Shown: positions 1 through 8,011, counted from the first letter of the stretch. The stretch is 64,000 bases of DNA from Halorubrum aidingense JCM 13560 (GCF_000336995.1 NZ_AOJI01000022.1:226228-290227), one strand, 5' to 3'. Notes: generated by a model not told the origin, from the letters alone. Made by a program: numbers and translations.

Positions 1-243
1 CCCGAGTTCGTCGGTCCCCATCGGATGCGAGAGGCTCGGCGCGGCCTCCCTGTTGGGAACGTTCGTCGCACCGGGATCGTACGGGACGATCTCCGGGAAC
101 AGGGACGTGACGATAGCGATGACGAACAGGCTCACGACGATGCCGAGCCCGATCATCGCCTTCTGGTTCCGGCGGAACTGACGGATAAACCGACCGTAGT
201 GCGCCTTCCGCTCGTCGCTTATCGAGAATCGCTCGGACGACAT
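1..243 (-). CDS. ABC transporter permease, DppC/OppC type (5' end only)
   Basis: Only the first 81 codons are inside the window; the gene runs off the left edge. The protein begins MSSERFSISDERKAHYGRF, continues with a basic stretch (QFRRNQKAM) and then a first hydrophobic helix (about residues 28-47). This layout is typical of DppC-type peptide permeases. The start codon shares one base with the stop of the upstream permease gene (TGATG), so the two are translationally coupled and probably form a heterodimeric channel in the cytoplasmic membrane. The EAA loop and the rest of the membrane domain are not visible. The substrate cannot be read from this fragment. Confidence 0.85.
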   Translation of the reverse strand, partial: MSSERFSISDERKAHYGRFIRQFRRNQKAMIGLGIVVSLFVIAIVTSLFPEIVPYDPGATNVPNREAAPSLSHPMGTDELG

Positions 244-1202
244 CAGTCGGACCCTCCGTATCGGATGCGCGGATCGACGTACGCGTAGAACGCGTCCGCG
301 AGGAAGTTCGAGAGCATGTAGATCAGCGCGATAACGATGATACAGCCCTGTAAGAGCGGGATGTCGCGGTTCTCGATCGCGGTGAGCGTGAGGCGACCGA
401 TACCGGGCCACGAGAACACCTCTTCGAGCACCACGACGCCGCCGAACGCGTAACTGAACTGGAACGCGATGACGGTGATGACCGGAATCGCCGCGTTCTT
501 CAGCGCGTGTCGAAGGACGACGGCCCGCTCGCTGAGCCCCTTCGACCGCGCGAACTCGACGTAGTCTTCGCTCAGTTCGTCGATCATACTCGATCTGGTC
601 ATACGCATGATGTACGCGGTGAGCGCGACGCCCATCGCGCTCGCCGGCAAGACGAGGTGGTGGAGCGCCCCGACGGGATCGACCCACGGCGAGACGTATC
701 CGCGGGTGGGGAAGCCGTTAATCGTGAGCGCGAACGCGTAGATGAACACGAGTCCCCAGAGGAAGATCGGCAGCGAGAGCCCCAAGAACGCCAACATCGA
801 CGCGGTCAGATCGGTCGGCGTGTTCTTTTTCACGGCGGCGATGATCCCGAGCGGAATCGAGAGCGTCACCGAGACGGCCGTCGCCGACACCGCCAGCAGC
901 AGCGATCGCGGGAGCCGAACAGCGATCTGATCGACGACCGGCGTGTTGTACCGCAGCGACATGCCCATGTCTCCCTGTGCCAAATTAACGATCCAGTCGA
1001 CGTACTGCACGAAAAGCGGCTGATTCAATCCGAGTTGGGCTTCCAACTGGGCGATCGACTCCGCGTTCGCGTTCGGTCCGAGGATGAGGAGCGCGACGTT
1101 ACCCGGAAGGATGTTCGTCAACCCGAAGGTGATGAGCGTCACGAGAAACAGCGTCACCGCCATGAATCCGAGCCGTTTGGCGAGGTAGTTGGCGAACGCC
1201 AT
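243..1202 (-). CDS. ABC transporter permease, DppB/OppB type
   Basis: A 319-residue membrane protein with an N-terminal helix (about 10-33), a large extracellular loop and further helices from about residue 100. The cytoplasmic EAA coupling loop that contacts the ATPase is visible as EFARSKGLSERAVVLRHALK at about 213-235. The length and the motif fit the DppB/OppB family of peptide, opine or nickel importers. It lies 55 nt after the binding-protein gene and overlaps the next permease by one base, so the three form one transcription unit. The substrate is unknown; the adjacent M20 hydrolase suggests a ureido or amide compound or a peptide (inference). Confidence 0.93.
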   Translation of the reverse strand: MAFANYLAKRLGFMAVTLFLVTLITFGLTNILPGNVALLILGPNANAESIAQLEAQLGLNQPLFVQYVDWIVNLAQGDMGMSLRYNTPVVDQIAVRLPRSLLLAVSATAVSVTLSIPLGIIAAVKKNTPTDLTASMLAFLGLSLPIFLWGLVFIYAFALTINGFPTRGYVSPWVDPVGALHHLVLPASAMGVALTAYIMRMTRSSMIDELSEDYVEFARSKGLSERAVVLRHALKNAAIPVITVIAFQFSYAFGGVVVLEEVFSWPGIGRLTLTAIENRDIPLLQGCIIVIALIYMLSNFLADAFYAYVDPRIRYGGSD

Positions 1203-1257
1203 CTATGTGCGTATCCCGGATCGGTACGTGGAGGTCTGTGTCATTGTGCGACTGTGG

Positions 1258-2895
1258 TTATTCCAGTTGCGTGCCTTCGAACCGGAACGTCGAGCCGTCC
1301 GGTGACATGACCTCGCCGGTGTAGTTGTTGTGACGCGCCATGAGCGTGGGCGCCCAGTACAGCAGGATGTGACCGGAGCGACGCTCCTTGAGCATCTCCG
1401 CCGCCTCGTGGTACAGCGGCGCCCGATTCTCCATGTCGTACATCGTCCGGGCCTCGTCGATCAGGTCGTTGTACTCCTGGTCCTCCCAGCCGGTGAAGAA
1501 GAACGCTCCGTCGCTGTGAAGCGGGCGGTGGAACCCGGCGTCCGGGAACCACAGCGCGAGGTACGAGCTCGTCGTCGCCTGGAAGTTCTGGTCGGAGTAC
1601 ACGTCGCTGAGCCAGTTGCTCCACGTGATCTGTTGGATATCCAGTTCGATCCCGACCTGCGCGGCGGACGCCTCGATGACCTGTGCGGCGGTGACTTGGT
1701 CGTTGTACTGCTCGGGGATCTGGAACGTCGCCTCGAACCCGTCGGGGTACCCCGCGGCCTCCAGGTGCTCTTGGGCCTTCTCGAAGTCCTGCTCTCGCGG
1801 CTCGAGATCGGGGTGCTCCCACTGGCTCCCGGGCGACGCGGGGCTGGTCGCTACCTGTCCCTGTCCGTACAGCGCCGCCTCCATGACCTCTTGTTTGTCG
1901 ATCGCGTATTCGAGCGCGAGCCGGGCGTCGCGGTTATCGAACGGCGGCTCGTTGCAGTTGACGCCGAGGTAGGTGAGCGACTTCGGGAACCGCCTGATGA
2001 AATCGACGTCCTCGTCCGCGTCGAGGTCTTCGGCGTGCCTGGGCGGCACGTCGTTGATGAAGTCGACTTCGCCCGCGTTGAACGTGTTCAGGCGGTTGTC
2101 GTCGTCCGAGATCTCGAGTTTCGTCACCTTGTCGAGGTACGGGAGCTCGTCGTCCCAGTAGTCGTCGAACTTCGTCATCACGAACTCGCTGTCGATCTCG
2201 ATGCTGTCGAACTGGAACGGGCCGGTCCCGATCGGCTCGGATATCGAGTCCTGCTGGGCCTGCTCGGCCGTGAGGATGTGCATGTCCGAGGTCGCCATCC
2301 GGAACAGCATCGGCGCGAACGGCTCCGCGAGCCGCATGACGAAGGTGTGATCGTCGGGCGTCTCCATCGAATCCACCCGGTCCATATATCCGGCGGCGAT
2401 CGCTTCGCCGTCGCGGATTCGCCGGAACGATTCGATGACGTCTTCGGACGTGAATTCGGTGCCGTCGTGGAAGACGACGTCTTCTCTGAGCGAGAACGTG
2501 ATTTCGAGGTTGTCGTCCGAGGTTTCCCACGACTCCGCGAGCAGCGGTTCGAGGTCGTAATCCCAGTTAACCCTGAGCAGGCCCTGCGTGATGTTCTCGA
2601 GGACGCGTGCGGTCGCCGCCGCGCTTTCGAAGTGCGGATCGAGGCTCTGGACCGGGACGCTCCCGCCCCAGAGCAGGGCGTTTTCCTCGTCGGACACGCC
2701 GCCGCTGTCCGGCGTGTCCGCCGTCTCGCCGCTCCCGTCGTCGCCGCCACCGTTGCCGTCGCCGTCGCCGCCATCGCCGCCGAGACACCCGGCGAACGCG
2801 ATCGGAACCCCGGTCGCCGCGGCCTTCATGAACAACCGACGGCTCGGTCCGTCTGACGACGCGCCGTCACTATGACTACTGTTATTAGTTGTCAT
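1258..2895 (-). CDS. ABC transporter substrate-binding lipoprotein, family 5
   Basis: A 545-residue extracellular solute-binding protein of the SBP_bac_5 type. A twin-arginine signal (R19, R20 in RRLFMKAAATG) is followed by a lipobox with Cys37 in FAGCLGG. The mature protein should therefore be Tat-exported and lipid-anchored, as is usual in haloarchaea. A Gly/Asp-rich linker (about 40-70) follows, then the binding domain with the family signature around FHDGTEFTSEDVIESF. It is the first gene of an importer operon with the two permeases downstream. A TATA-like box at 2923-2930 places the transcript start near the ATG, so the mRNA is probably leaderless. Family members bind peptides, nickel or opines; the ligand is not evident here. 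Confidence 0.95.
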   Translation of the reverse strand: MTTNNSSHSDGASSDGPSRRLFMKAAATGVPIAFAGCLGGDGGDGDGNGGGDDGSGETADTPDSGGVSDEENALLWGGSVPVQSLDPHFESAAATARVLENITQGLLRVNWDYDLEPLLAESWETSDDNLEITFSLREDVVFHDGTEFTSEDVIESFRRIRDGEAIAAGYMDRVDSMETPDDHTFVMRLAEPFAPMLFRMATSDMHILTAEQAQQDSISEPIGTGPFQFDSIEIDSEFVMTKFDDYWDDELPYLDKVTKLEISDDDNRLNTFNAGEVDFINDVPPRHAEDLDADEDVDFIRRFPKSLTYLGVNCNEPPFDNRDARLALEYAIDKQEVMEAALYGQGQVATSPASPGSQWEHPDLEPREQDFEKAQEHLEAAGYPDGFEATFQIPEQYNDQVTAAQVIEASAAQVGIELDIQQITWSNWLSDVYSDQNFQATTSSYLALWFPDAGFHRPLHSDGAFFFTGWEDQEYNDLIDEARTMYDMENRAPLYHEAAEMLKERRSGHILLYWAPTLMARHNNYTGEVMSPDGSTFRFEGTQLE

Positions 2896-2922
2896 TCGCT
2901 GTAGCTCCGTACCGATGTTATC

Positions 2923-2930
2923 TATATAAA
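2923..2930 (-). promoter_or_regulatory. TATA-like box of the importer operon
   Basis: TTTATATA on the minus strand, centred about 31 nt before the ATG of the binding-protein gene. The expected transcription start is within a few bases of the start codon. Confidence 0.6.
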
Positions 2931-2967
2931 ACTATGGGTCAGAATGGTTGCGCAGTGAGCGGCAGAA

Positions 2968-2982
2968 TATTATCACATAATA
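2968..2982. promoter_or_regulatory. AT-rich inverted repeat upstream of the importer promoter
   Basis: TATTAT-CAC-ATAATA is a perfect 6-bp inverted repeat with a 3-nt spacer. It lies about 40 bp upstream of the TATA-like box in the 159-bp gap between the M20 gene and the binding-protein gene. It could be a regulator site; it does not resemble the GTTCG motif near iclR. Confidence 0.35.
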
Positions 2983-3054
2983 CTGTTTTGGAGGATCGAC
3001 GCTTATTGATCGCCGCTCTGTGGGTTTTCCCGTGCCGGAGGTTCCACATTCACA

Positions 3055-4305
3055 TCACGTCTCGATATTTTTGATCGCCCCGGCGAGCACGGCCGTCGCC
3101 GCCGCGCAGTCGCTCCAGTCCGTCCACTCGAGCGGGTTGTGAGAGATACCGTCAGCCGACGGCGCGAACAACAGGCCGGCGTCGGTCACCCGCGCGACGT
3201 TCATCGTGTCGTGTGCCGCCCCCGAGTGGAGTTCGAGCGCCGGAATGTCTGCCGTCTCGGCCGCGGTCCGCAAGCCCGACCGGCAGCGCTCCGCCATGGG
3301 TGCCGGCGGGACCATGTAGGGCCGTTCGATCCTCACCTCGACGTCCCGGTCGGCTTCGATGCGGCGGGCGCTGGCTTCGAGGTCCGAGACCAGCGACTCG
3401 ATCGAGGCGTCGTCGACGTCGCGGATGTCGATTCCCAACCGCGCGTCACCGGGAATGACGTTCGTGGCGTTCGGGGACACGTCGAGGCTCCCGACGGTTC
3501 CGACCGCCGTCTGCGAGCCGTCCGTCACCGATCGGCGCGCGTCGGATTCCACGTCGAGCACGAGTTCGCTCGCGGCGGCCAGCGCGTCGGTCCGATCGGC
3601 CATCGGCGTCGATCCGGCGTGGTCGGCGTGTCCGATCACGTCCGCGTAACAGTGCGTGATCCCGGCGATGTCGCTCACGATCCCGACCGCGGCGCCCGCG
3701 TCTTCCAGCCGCGTCCCTTGCTCGACGTGGAGCTCGATCCACGCGCTCCACTCGCTCGCGTCGATCGACCCGGTTCCGCGGTACCCGATCCGCTCGAACT
3801 CCTCCTCGAAGGTGACGCCCGACTCGTCGGTGTACGAGAGCGTCTCGGCGACGGAGGAGCGCCCCGTCGCGACCGACGATCCGACGAGCCCGTTCCCGAA
3901 CCGCTGTCCCTCCTCTTCGGTGAAGCAGACGACGTGAACGGGCCGGGCGAGTTCGACCGCCGCGTCTTGGAGCGCACGAACGGCCTCCAGCGCCGCGTAC
4001 ACCCCGAGCGGACCGTCGAATATCCCGCCGTGCGGCACGGAGTCGAGGTGACTCCCGGACGCGATGGGGGCCGCGTCCGGGTCCGCCGACGCCGGAACCC
4101 ACCGCCCGACGACGTTTCCGACGGCGTCGATCGTGACGTCCATGTCGGCGGCTTGCAACCTGGTCACGAAGTAGTCTCGGGCGTCGCGGTTCGCATCCGT
4201 CCCCGCGAGCACGGTCCGTCCCCGTCCGTCGTCCACGTCCACGCGCCCGAACTCGGCGTTCGCCTCGATATCGGTCCGCAAGCGCGTTGTTGACACGGTG
4301 TCCAT
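3055..4305 (-). CDS. M20-family amidohydrolase (N-carbamoyl-amino-acid hydrolase / allantoate amidohydrolase type)
   Basis: A 416-residue zinc hydrolase. Metal-binding residues are visible in GSHLDSVPHGGIFDG (His86, Asp97) and FTEEEGQRF (Glu130/131), followed by the dimerisation lid domain. These motifs match the hydantoinase/carbamoylase branch, which cleaves the C-N bond of N-carbamoyl amino acids, beta-ureidopropionate or allantoate. The ATG at 4305 is chosen over an adjacent GTG one codon earlier. It lies upstream of the ABC importer on the same strand and divergent from iclR, so it probably processes what the importer brings in (inference). No dihydropyrimidinase or allantoinase is visible in the window, so the exact substrate remains open. 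Confidence 0.88.
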   Translation of the reverse strand: MDTVSTTRLRTDIEANAEFGRVDVDDGRGRTVLAGTDANRDARDYFVTRLQAADMDVTIDAVGNVVGRWVPASADPDAAPIASGSHLDSVPHGGIFDGPLGVYAALEAVRALQDAAVELARPVHVVCFTEEEGQRFGNGLVGSSVATGRSSVAETLSYTDESGVTFEEEFERIGYRGTGSIDASEWSAWIELHVEQGTRLEDAGAAVGIVSDIAGITHCYADVIGHADHAGSTPMADRTDALAAASELVLDVESDARRSVTDGSQTAVGTVGSLDVSPNATNVIPGDARLGIDIRDVDDASIESLVSDLEASARRIEADRDVEVRIERPYMVPPAPMAERCRSGLRTAAETADIPALELHSGAAHDTMNVARVTDAGLLFAPSADGISHNPLEWTDWSDCAAATAVLAGAIKNIET

Positions 4306-4404
4306 CACCGTTGTGGTGTCGCGTGCCGTGTGTTAAGCGTTCGTATTGGGACGATCGCCCTCGGCGCGACCGACTGCCGACCCCGCTCGGCGCGGCGATC
4401 GAGC

Positions 4405-4421
4405 GTTCGTCAAATGCGAAC
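4405..4421. promoter_or_regulatory. Inverted repeat in the M20/iclR divergent promoter
   Basis: GTTCGTCAAATGCGAAC has GTTCG/CGAAC arms. A second site with the same arms and spacing lies just after the iclR stop (5260-5276). The position 31 bp before the iclR ATG fits an autoregulatory operator (inference). Confidence 0.45.
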
Positions 4422-4451
4422 AATTATGGTGGATTCGACCGAGAACCACTC

Positions 4452-5252
4452 ATGACCGGATCCGGAACCCAACCCCGGCGGCTCGCGACGGTCGCGCGAG
4501 CGTGCGACATCGTGGCGGCTCTGAACGAACTCGGCGGCGCGGGGGTGACCGAGCTCGCCGAGCACGTCGACATCTCGAAAAGCTCGGCTCACGCGTATCT
4601 CAACACGCTGCGAGAACAACACCTCGTCGTCCGAGACGAAGGGAGGTACAGGCTGAGCCTCGAGTTTCTCTATCTCGGCAACGCGGTTCGGCACCGAGAG
4701 CCGTTGTTCGTATATGGACAATCCGTCGTCGAGGATCTGGCCGCGGACAGCGGCGAGTACGTCCACTTGATGTGTGAACAGCACGGCTTCGAGAGAAATA
4801 TCTACAAATCCGCCGGCGAACACGCCGTCGGCGGGGAGTATCACACCACCAAAGAGCAACAGCCCGACTACCTCCACTTCACCGCGAGCGGCAAGGCCGT
4901 GCTGGCGGCGCTGCCCGAACAGCGAGTCGACTCGATCGTCGAGGAGCACGGATTACCGGAGAAGACACCGAACACGATCACGGACCCCGACGAACTGTTC
5001 GCGGAGCTATCGGCGATTCGCTCGCAGGGATACGCGATCAACGACGAAGAAGAGGTGATGGGGATTCGTGCCGTCGGTGCTCCGATCCGAGACGCGGACG
5101 GCGAGGTGCTCGGAGGGATCAGTATCTCCGGACCGACCGGCCGATTCACGCTGGATCGATGCCACGAGGTGTTCGCGGAGAAAATCACCGAGCGCGCGAA
5201 CGTGATCGAAGCGAAACTCAACATGTCGAGCGCGAGCGAATCGCTTCGGTGA
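4452..5252 (+). CDS. IclR-family transcriptional regulator
   Basis: A 266-residue regulator. An N-terminal winged helix (about residues 8-65, with VTELAEHVDISKSSAHAYLN as the helix-turn-helix) is followed by the IclR effector-binding domain (about 85-260), ending in the typical GGISISGPTGRF segment. ATG 4452 is preferred because the protein then starts directly before the conserved domain; an in-frame upstream extension to 4287 would be proline- and arginine-rich and overlap the promoter. It is divergent from the M20 gene with a 17-nt inverted repeat between them, which suggests control of the hydrolase and importer and of itself. IclR proteins usually sense small catabolic metabolites. Confidence 0.93.
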   Translation: MTGSGTQPRRLATVARACDIVAALNELGGAGVTELAEHVDISKSSAHAYLNTLREQHLVVRDEGRYRLSLEFLYLGNAVRHREPLFVYGQSVVEDLAADSGEYVHLMCEQHGFERNIYKSAGEHAVGGEYHTTKEQQPDYLHFTASGKAVLAALPEQRVDSIVEEHGLPEKTPNTITDPDELFAELSAIRSQGYAINDEEEVMGIRAVGAPIRDADGEVLGGISISGPTGRFTLDRCHEVFAEKITERANVIEAKLNMSSASESLR

Positions 5253-5259
5253 CCGATCC

Positions 5260-5276
5260 GTTCGCATACTGCGAAC
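5260..5276. promoter_or_regulatory. Second GTTCG-n5-TGCGAAC inverted repeat
   Basis: GTTCGCATACTGCGAAC forms a perfect 7-bp inverted repeat with a 3-nt centre, starting 7 bp after the iclR stop. It shares GTTCG and TGCGAAC at the same spacing with 4405-4421. It could be a second operator or a 3' hairpin. Confidence 0.45.
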
Positions 5277-5969
5277 GAGCTGGAGAGTCGTCGATCCCCC
5301 ACTGGATCACCCCACAGCCGCCGTCCGCCCAGATGCGTTACAAGCCTATATGTGTAAAGTACTATCACTTCCGAGAGGTCTCACGGATCGTGCGACACGC
5401 AGAACGGCCGCGTCGTTCTGGACGACACGAACCTCGGCCGGAACGCGTGCGGGGGTGTCTGTGTAATTATTTCATTTTGACCATTTTATAGATACCACAG
5501 AAGATATATGTTTTTTAGAGCGTATCACACATATGGGTGCTAATACGCAGAGAACTATCTGTATCTGTGTTTTATATGGTAAAAACTACAAGTGTTATTT
5601 ATATATTGCCTAAAATACACGGGTTTTATAGCTGACGTCGATCTCTCGTACCGGATCCTCTCTGCATGAGCGTATCGGCCGACACGTTCCACAATACTCG
5701 AGTATATCGCTAGTAACCGATTATCCCGTCTCTCTGCGTATCCTCCGAAACTATCTTTTCTCTAGATATATCGGATTTGGAGATATACTTAAATATGAGT
5801 AGATCTTACTCTCGCGCACCGACGGAACGATCGTTTCGACCGGCGGCCGTCGCGGTCCGTATCCCGCAGTACGGGTGGACGAACTACACCGTGCAGGTGT
5901 ACTCCGCCGGTCAGAAACGTCTCTGCTGGGGTCGCCCGAATCGGCGCGCTCGCAGTTGCGGTGTCGACA

Positions 5970-5996
5970 GAAATGGGTTGGGCGGCTTCGAACCTC
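5970..5996 (-). pseudogene. Truncated copy of a tRNA-Val 3' end
   Basis: The plus-strand sequence resembles the 3' end of the intact tRNA-Val at 6111 together with its flank: GAAATGGGTTGGG and CGGCTTCGAACC against GAAGTGGGTTGGGG and CGGATTCGAACC. Only the acceptor 3' strand and T arm are present. It may be an attachment-site remnant or a decayed tRNA duplicate. Confidence 0.55.
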
Positions 5997-6053
5997 AGCC
6001 ACCCCGCTCGCTAACGCTCGCTTCGTTCCCTGCTTCGAATCCGCGTCATCCAT

Positions 6054-6108
6054 TCTGGCGGCACGGCTCCTCACTTGCGTCGCTCGTTCGTCGCAGTGTG
6101 CCGCCAGA
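6054..6108 (-). terminator. Hairpin just downstream of tRNA-Val(CAC)
   Basis: CTGGCGGCAC (6054-6063) is the exact inverted complement of GTGCCGCCAG (6099-6108), giving a 10-bp stem with a 35-nt loop. It starts three bases after the tRNA 3' end. A role in 3'-end formation is possible; it could also be an element end. Confidence 0.35.
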
Positions 6109-6110
6109 AG

Positions 6111-6185
6111 TGGGTTGGGGCGGATTCGAACCGCCGACCTGCTCCGTGTGAAGGAGCCGTCATAACCTGGCTAGACCACCAACCC
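6111..6185 (-). tRNA. tRNA-Val (anticodon CAC)
   Basis: The minus strand folds as a complete tRNA: acceptor GGGTTGG/CCAACCC, anticodon stem GCTCC/GGAGC closing the loop TTCACAC with anticodon CAC, and T arm GGCGG-TTCGAAT-CCGCC. It reads GUG valine codons. The discriminator base is A. No intron is visible and CCA is not encoded. A CTTAAG box 29-34 nt upstream fits an archaeal promoter. Confidence 0.95.
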
Positions 6186-6213
6186 GCTCGTGTCGACGTA
6201 TCCGACCTCGGGA

Positions 6214-6219
6214 CTTAAG
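6214..6219 (-). promoter_or_regulatory. TATA-like box of tRNA-Val(CAC)
   Basis: CTTAAG lies 29-34 nt before the first base of the tRNA, the usual spacing for archaeal TBP sites. Confidence 0.45.
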
Positions 6220-6268
6220 GGTTACTTTGTCGCGAGGATTCATTCGTCGAGCGCGCCAACAGGGCCGC

Positions 6269-6781
6269 GTGACCCACGAACTCCGCTTCCTCGAGCGCCT
6301 TCGGCAGCGCATCACGAGCCTGCTTCACCTGCCGCTTTCGGTGGTGGGACTATACGCCGAGCGGACGACGCCTCGCGACCAGTACGCGCTCACGCTCCGC
6401 GAGCCGTATCCCCTCGTCGAGGCGCGGCTCCACAGACTCGGATTCGTCCGCAATCTCGTCTCCTCGCTGAAGATCCGCGGGAGCACGCCCCCGGAGACGA
6501 CCGTCGCGAGCTGGGTCCGCTACCCCGAGGGTGCGCTCGCGAGCGACGACCAACTCCACCTCGCGCTGTTCGTCGGCCCGAACGACGAGACGACCGACGT
6601 GTACGCACACTGGGAGCCCTCGTGGATCCGACACCCGATCCGCCACTACCGGGCGACCGCCGTCGACGCCGCCGCCGGCGTCGAGCGGACCCGCGACCTG
6701 TTCGAGCGCGCCGGGATCGAGTACGCGGTGGTGCCCGAGCGCGAACGGCTCGCGGTCGACGTTGACGGACCCGAAAAATAG
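6269..6781 (+). CDS. Conserved hypothetical protein
   Basis: A 170-residue protein if the GTG at 6269 is used (VTHELRFLERLRQ); a start at 6227 would add an arginine-rich tail lying nearer the tRNA promoter. It begins with basic helices (LRFLERLRQRITSLL), then a mixed alpha/beta body containing several His and Trp residues (YAHWEPSWIRHPIRHYR, about 127-143). There is no signal peptide or membrane segment. I do not recognise a named family; the composition is that of a soluble haloarchaeal protein. It stands alone between the tRNA and genes on the other strand. Confidence 0.72.
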   Translation: MTHELRFLERLRQRITSLLHLPLSVVGLYAERTTPRDQYALTLREPYPLVEARLHRLGFVRNLVSSLKIRGSTPPETTVASWVRYPEGALASDDQLHLALFVGPNDETTDVYAHWEPSWIRHPIRHYRATAVDAAAGVERTRDLFERAGIEYAVVPERERLAVDVDGPEK

Positions 6782-6814
6782 TCGTATGCGCCGGTCGGCG
6801 GCCGAGTCGACCCG

Positions 6815-7093
6815 TTACTCCTCCGCGGCGGCGTCGCGGCCGCGGTACGCGTTCACGCGCTCGCGCGCCGAGGCGATCGCCTCGCGGGCTTCGCCCTCCG
6901 CGCGCTCTTCTAACTCCTTCAGATCCGCCTGGAGCCGGTCCAACCGCGAGGCCTCGGGCTCCTCGTCCTCGTCGGCGCCGACGAGGTCTTTCACGCGAGC
7001 CTGCAGCGGCTCCAGCTCCTCTTTCACGCCAGCCTTCGCGTGTTCGGCCGCGCGGCCGAGGTAGTACCGTGCGTCTTCGAAGTGTTTGCTCAT
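6815..7093 (-). CDS. Small conserved haloarchaeal coiled-coil protein
   Basis: A 92-residue, highly charged protein with no membrane segment. It is predicted almost wholly helical: MSKHFEDARYYLGRAAEHAKAG at the start is followed by two amphipathic helices rich in Glu, Ala and Arg with heptad character (LDRLQADLKELEERAEGEAREAI). I take it for a conserved haloarchaeal small helical protein of unknown function. It is in the same direction as, and 75 nt after, the adenosyltransferase gene; a shared transcript is possible. Confidence 0.75.
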   Translation of the reverse strand: MSKHFEDARYYLGRAAEHAKAGVKEELEPLQARVKDLVGADEDEEPEASRLDRLQADLKELEERAEGEAREAIASARERVNAYRGRDAAAEE

Positions 7094-7168
7094 ATCTGCC
7101 CTTTGGCGGACAACGGATATATCCTTTGTGGCTACGCACGGAGGACAGAATTCGACGGGCGGCCGCGA

Positions 7169-7702
7169 TCAGTACGACGGAGACTCCTCAGGCTCGCCGT
7201 CGCGGGCGTTCGCGACCCGCCCGAGGGTGAACAGCAGGTCTGACAGCCGGTTCAGGTACGTGACGACCGTCTCGTTGATCGGCTCCGATCGCGCGAGTTC
7301 CACGACTCGGCGCTCGGCGCGCCGCGTCACGGTCCGCGCGTGGTGGAGTCGGGCACCGGACTCGCCGCCGCCGGGGAGGATGAACGACCTGAGCGGCTCT
7401 AGTTCCTCGTCGAACTCGTCGATCCGGTCTTCGAGGGTCGCGACGATCTCGGTGTCCACCTGCGGATCGTCGGGATCGGGATCCGGGTTCGCGAGGTCCG
7501 CCTGCACCACGTGGAGGTGGTTTTGGATCGCCTCCAAGAGGCCGTCGAGGTCGTCGTGGCCGGTCGGGCGCACCGTGCCGATCAGCGCGTTCGCCTCGTC
7601 GACGGTCCCGTACGCCTCGATCCGCGGGCTGGACTTCGACACTCGGCTCATGTCCCGGAGGTCGGTGTCGCCTTCGTCTCCGCGCCCGGTGTAGATCGTC
7701 AT
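7169..7702 (-). CDS. PduO-type ATP:cob(I)alamin adenosyltransferase
   Basis: A 177-residue cytoplasmic enzyme that transfers the 5'-deoxyadenosyl group of ATP to cob(I)alamin or a corrinoid precursor, making the coenzyme form of B12. The ATP-binding N terminus YTGRGDEGDTDL (4-15), the YGTVDEANALIG motif (31-42), SFILPGG (106-112) and the TRRAERRVV motif (126-134) are all present. ATG 7702 gives the family's normal N terminus. It overlaps the upstream glutaredoxin-like gene by four bases (ATGA), so the two are co-translated. The redox partner may help reduce the corrinoid or be unrelated (inference). Confidence 0.92.
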   Translation of the reverse strand: MTIYTGRGDEGDTDLRDMSRVSKSSPRIEAYGTVDEANALIGTVRPTGHDDLDGLLEAIQNHLHVVQADLANPDPDPDDPQVDTEIVATLEDRIDEFDEELEPLRSFILPGGGESGARLHHARTVTRRAERRVVELARSEPINETVVTYLNRLSDLLFTLGRVANARDGEPEESPSY

Positions 7703-7938
7703 TCGAGGCTCCGCTCGACGTACTCCAGGATGTTCGCACTCTCGGACATGGTCACCCCGCGCGCCTCGTCGACCAGTACGGGAACGCCGCGCTGGCCGCT
7801 GACTCGTTTCACGTCGTTGCGGTCGGAGTGGAGCGCGTCGACCCACTCGGTCTCGTACGCCACGCCGGCGGCATCGAGCGCGTCGGACACCTTCTCACAC
7901 CAGGGACACCCGTCGAGGGCGTACAGTTGCACAGTCAT
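7699..7938 (-). CDS. Glutaredoxin / GST N-terminal-domain protein
   Basis: A 79-residue thioredoxin-fold protein with the redox motif CPWC at residues 11-14, the cis-proline segment GVPVLVDE and a C-terminal helix (SANILEYVERSL). It is the size of a single glutaredoxin domain, with a GST-N-like SESANILEYV end. It acts in the cytosol as a thiol-disulfide exchanger; haloarchaea use gamma-glutamylcysteine in place of glutathione, so the physiological reductant is uncertain. ATG 7938 is chosen because the beta strand MTVQLYALDG begins there. It is translationally coupled to the adenosyltransferase gene. Confidence 0.88.
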   Translation of the reverse strand: MTVQLYALDGCPWCEKVSDALDAAGVAYETEWVDALHSDRNDVKRVSGQRGVPVLVDEARGVTMSESANILEYVERSLE

Positions 7939-8011
7939 ACGCAAGCGATCGGCGCGCGGGAGCAAGAAGGTAGGGTGTCGCCGAACGGTTCGCGGCCGAC
8001 AGGGGCGGTCC

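Larger units (their letters stand above)
5253..6110. other. Gene-free stretch with a strongly AT-rich core
   Basis: No convincing gene is visible in these 858 bases. From about 5461 to 5640 the sequence is far richer in A and T than its surroundings (runs such as TGTTATTTATATATTG). It contains the inverted repeat GCGTAT (5520-5525) / ATACGC (5543-5548). From about 5925 composition returns to normal and a tRNA 3'-end copy appears. Reading frames here have no haloarchaeal protein character. Confidence 0.6.

Noticed and set aside
4287-4451. N-terminal extension of IclR by 55 residues
   Set aside because: The extra residues are not part of the IclR fold and would translate the 17-bp inverted repeat and promoter region.
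5751-6165. Several short frames on both strands over the AT-rich island and the tRNA
   Set aside because: They run through the tRNA or its copy, have low-quality composition and no recognisable start signal or domain.
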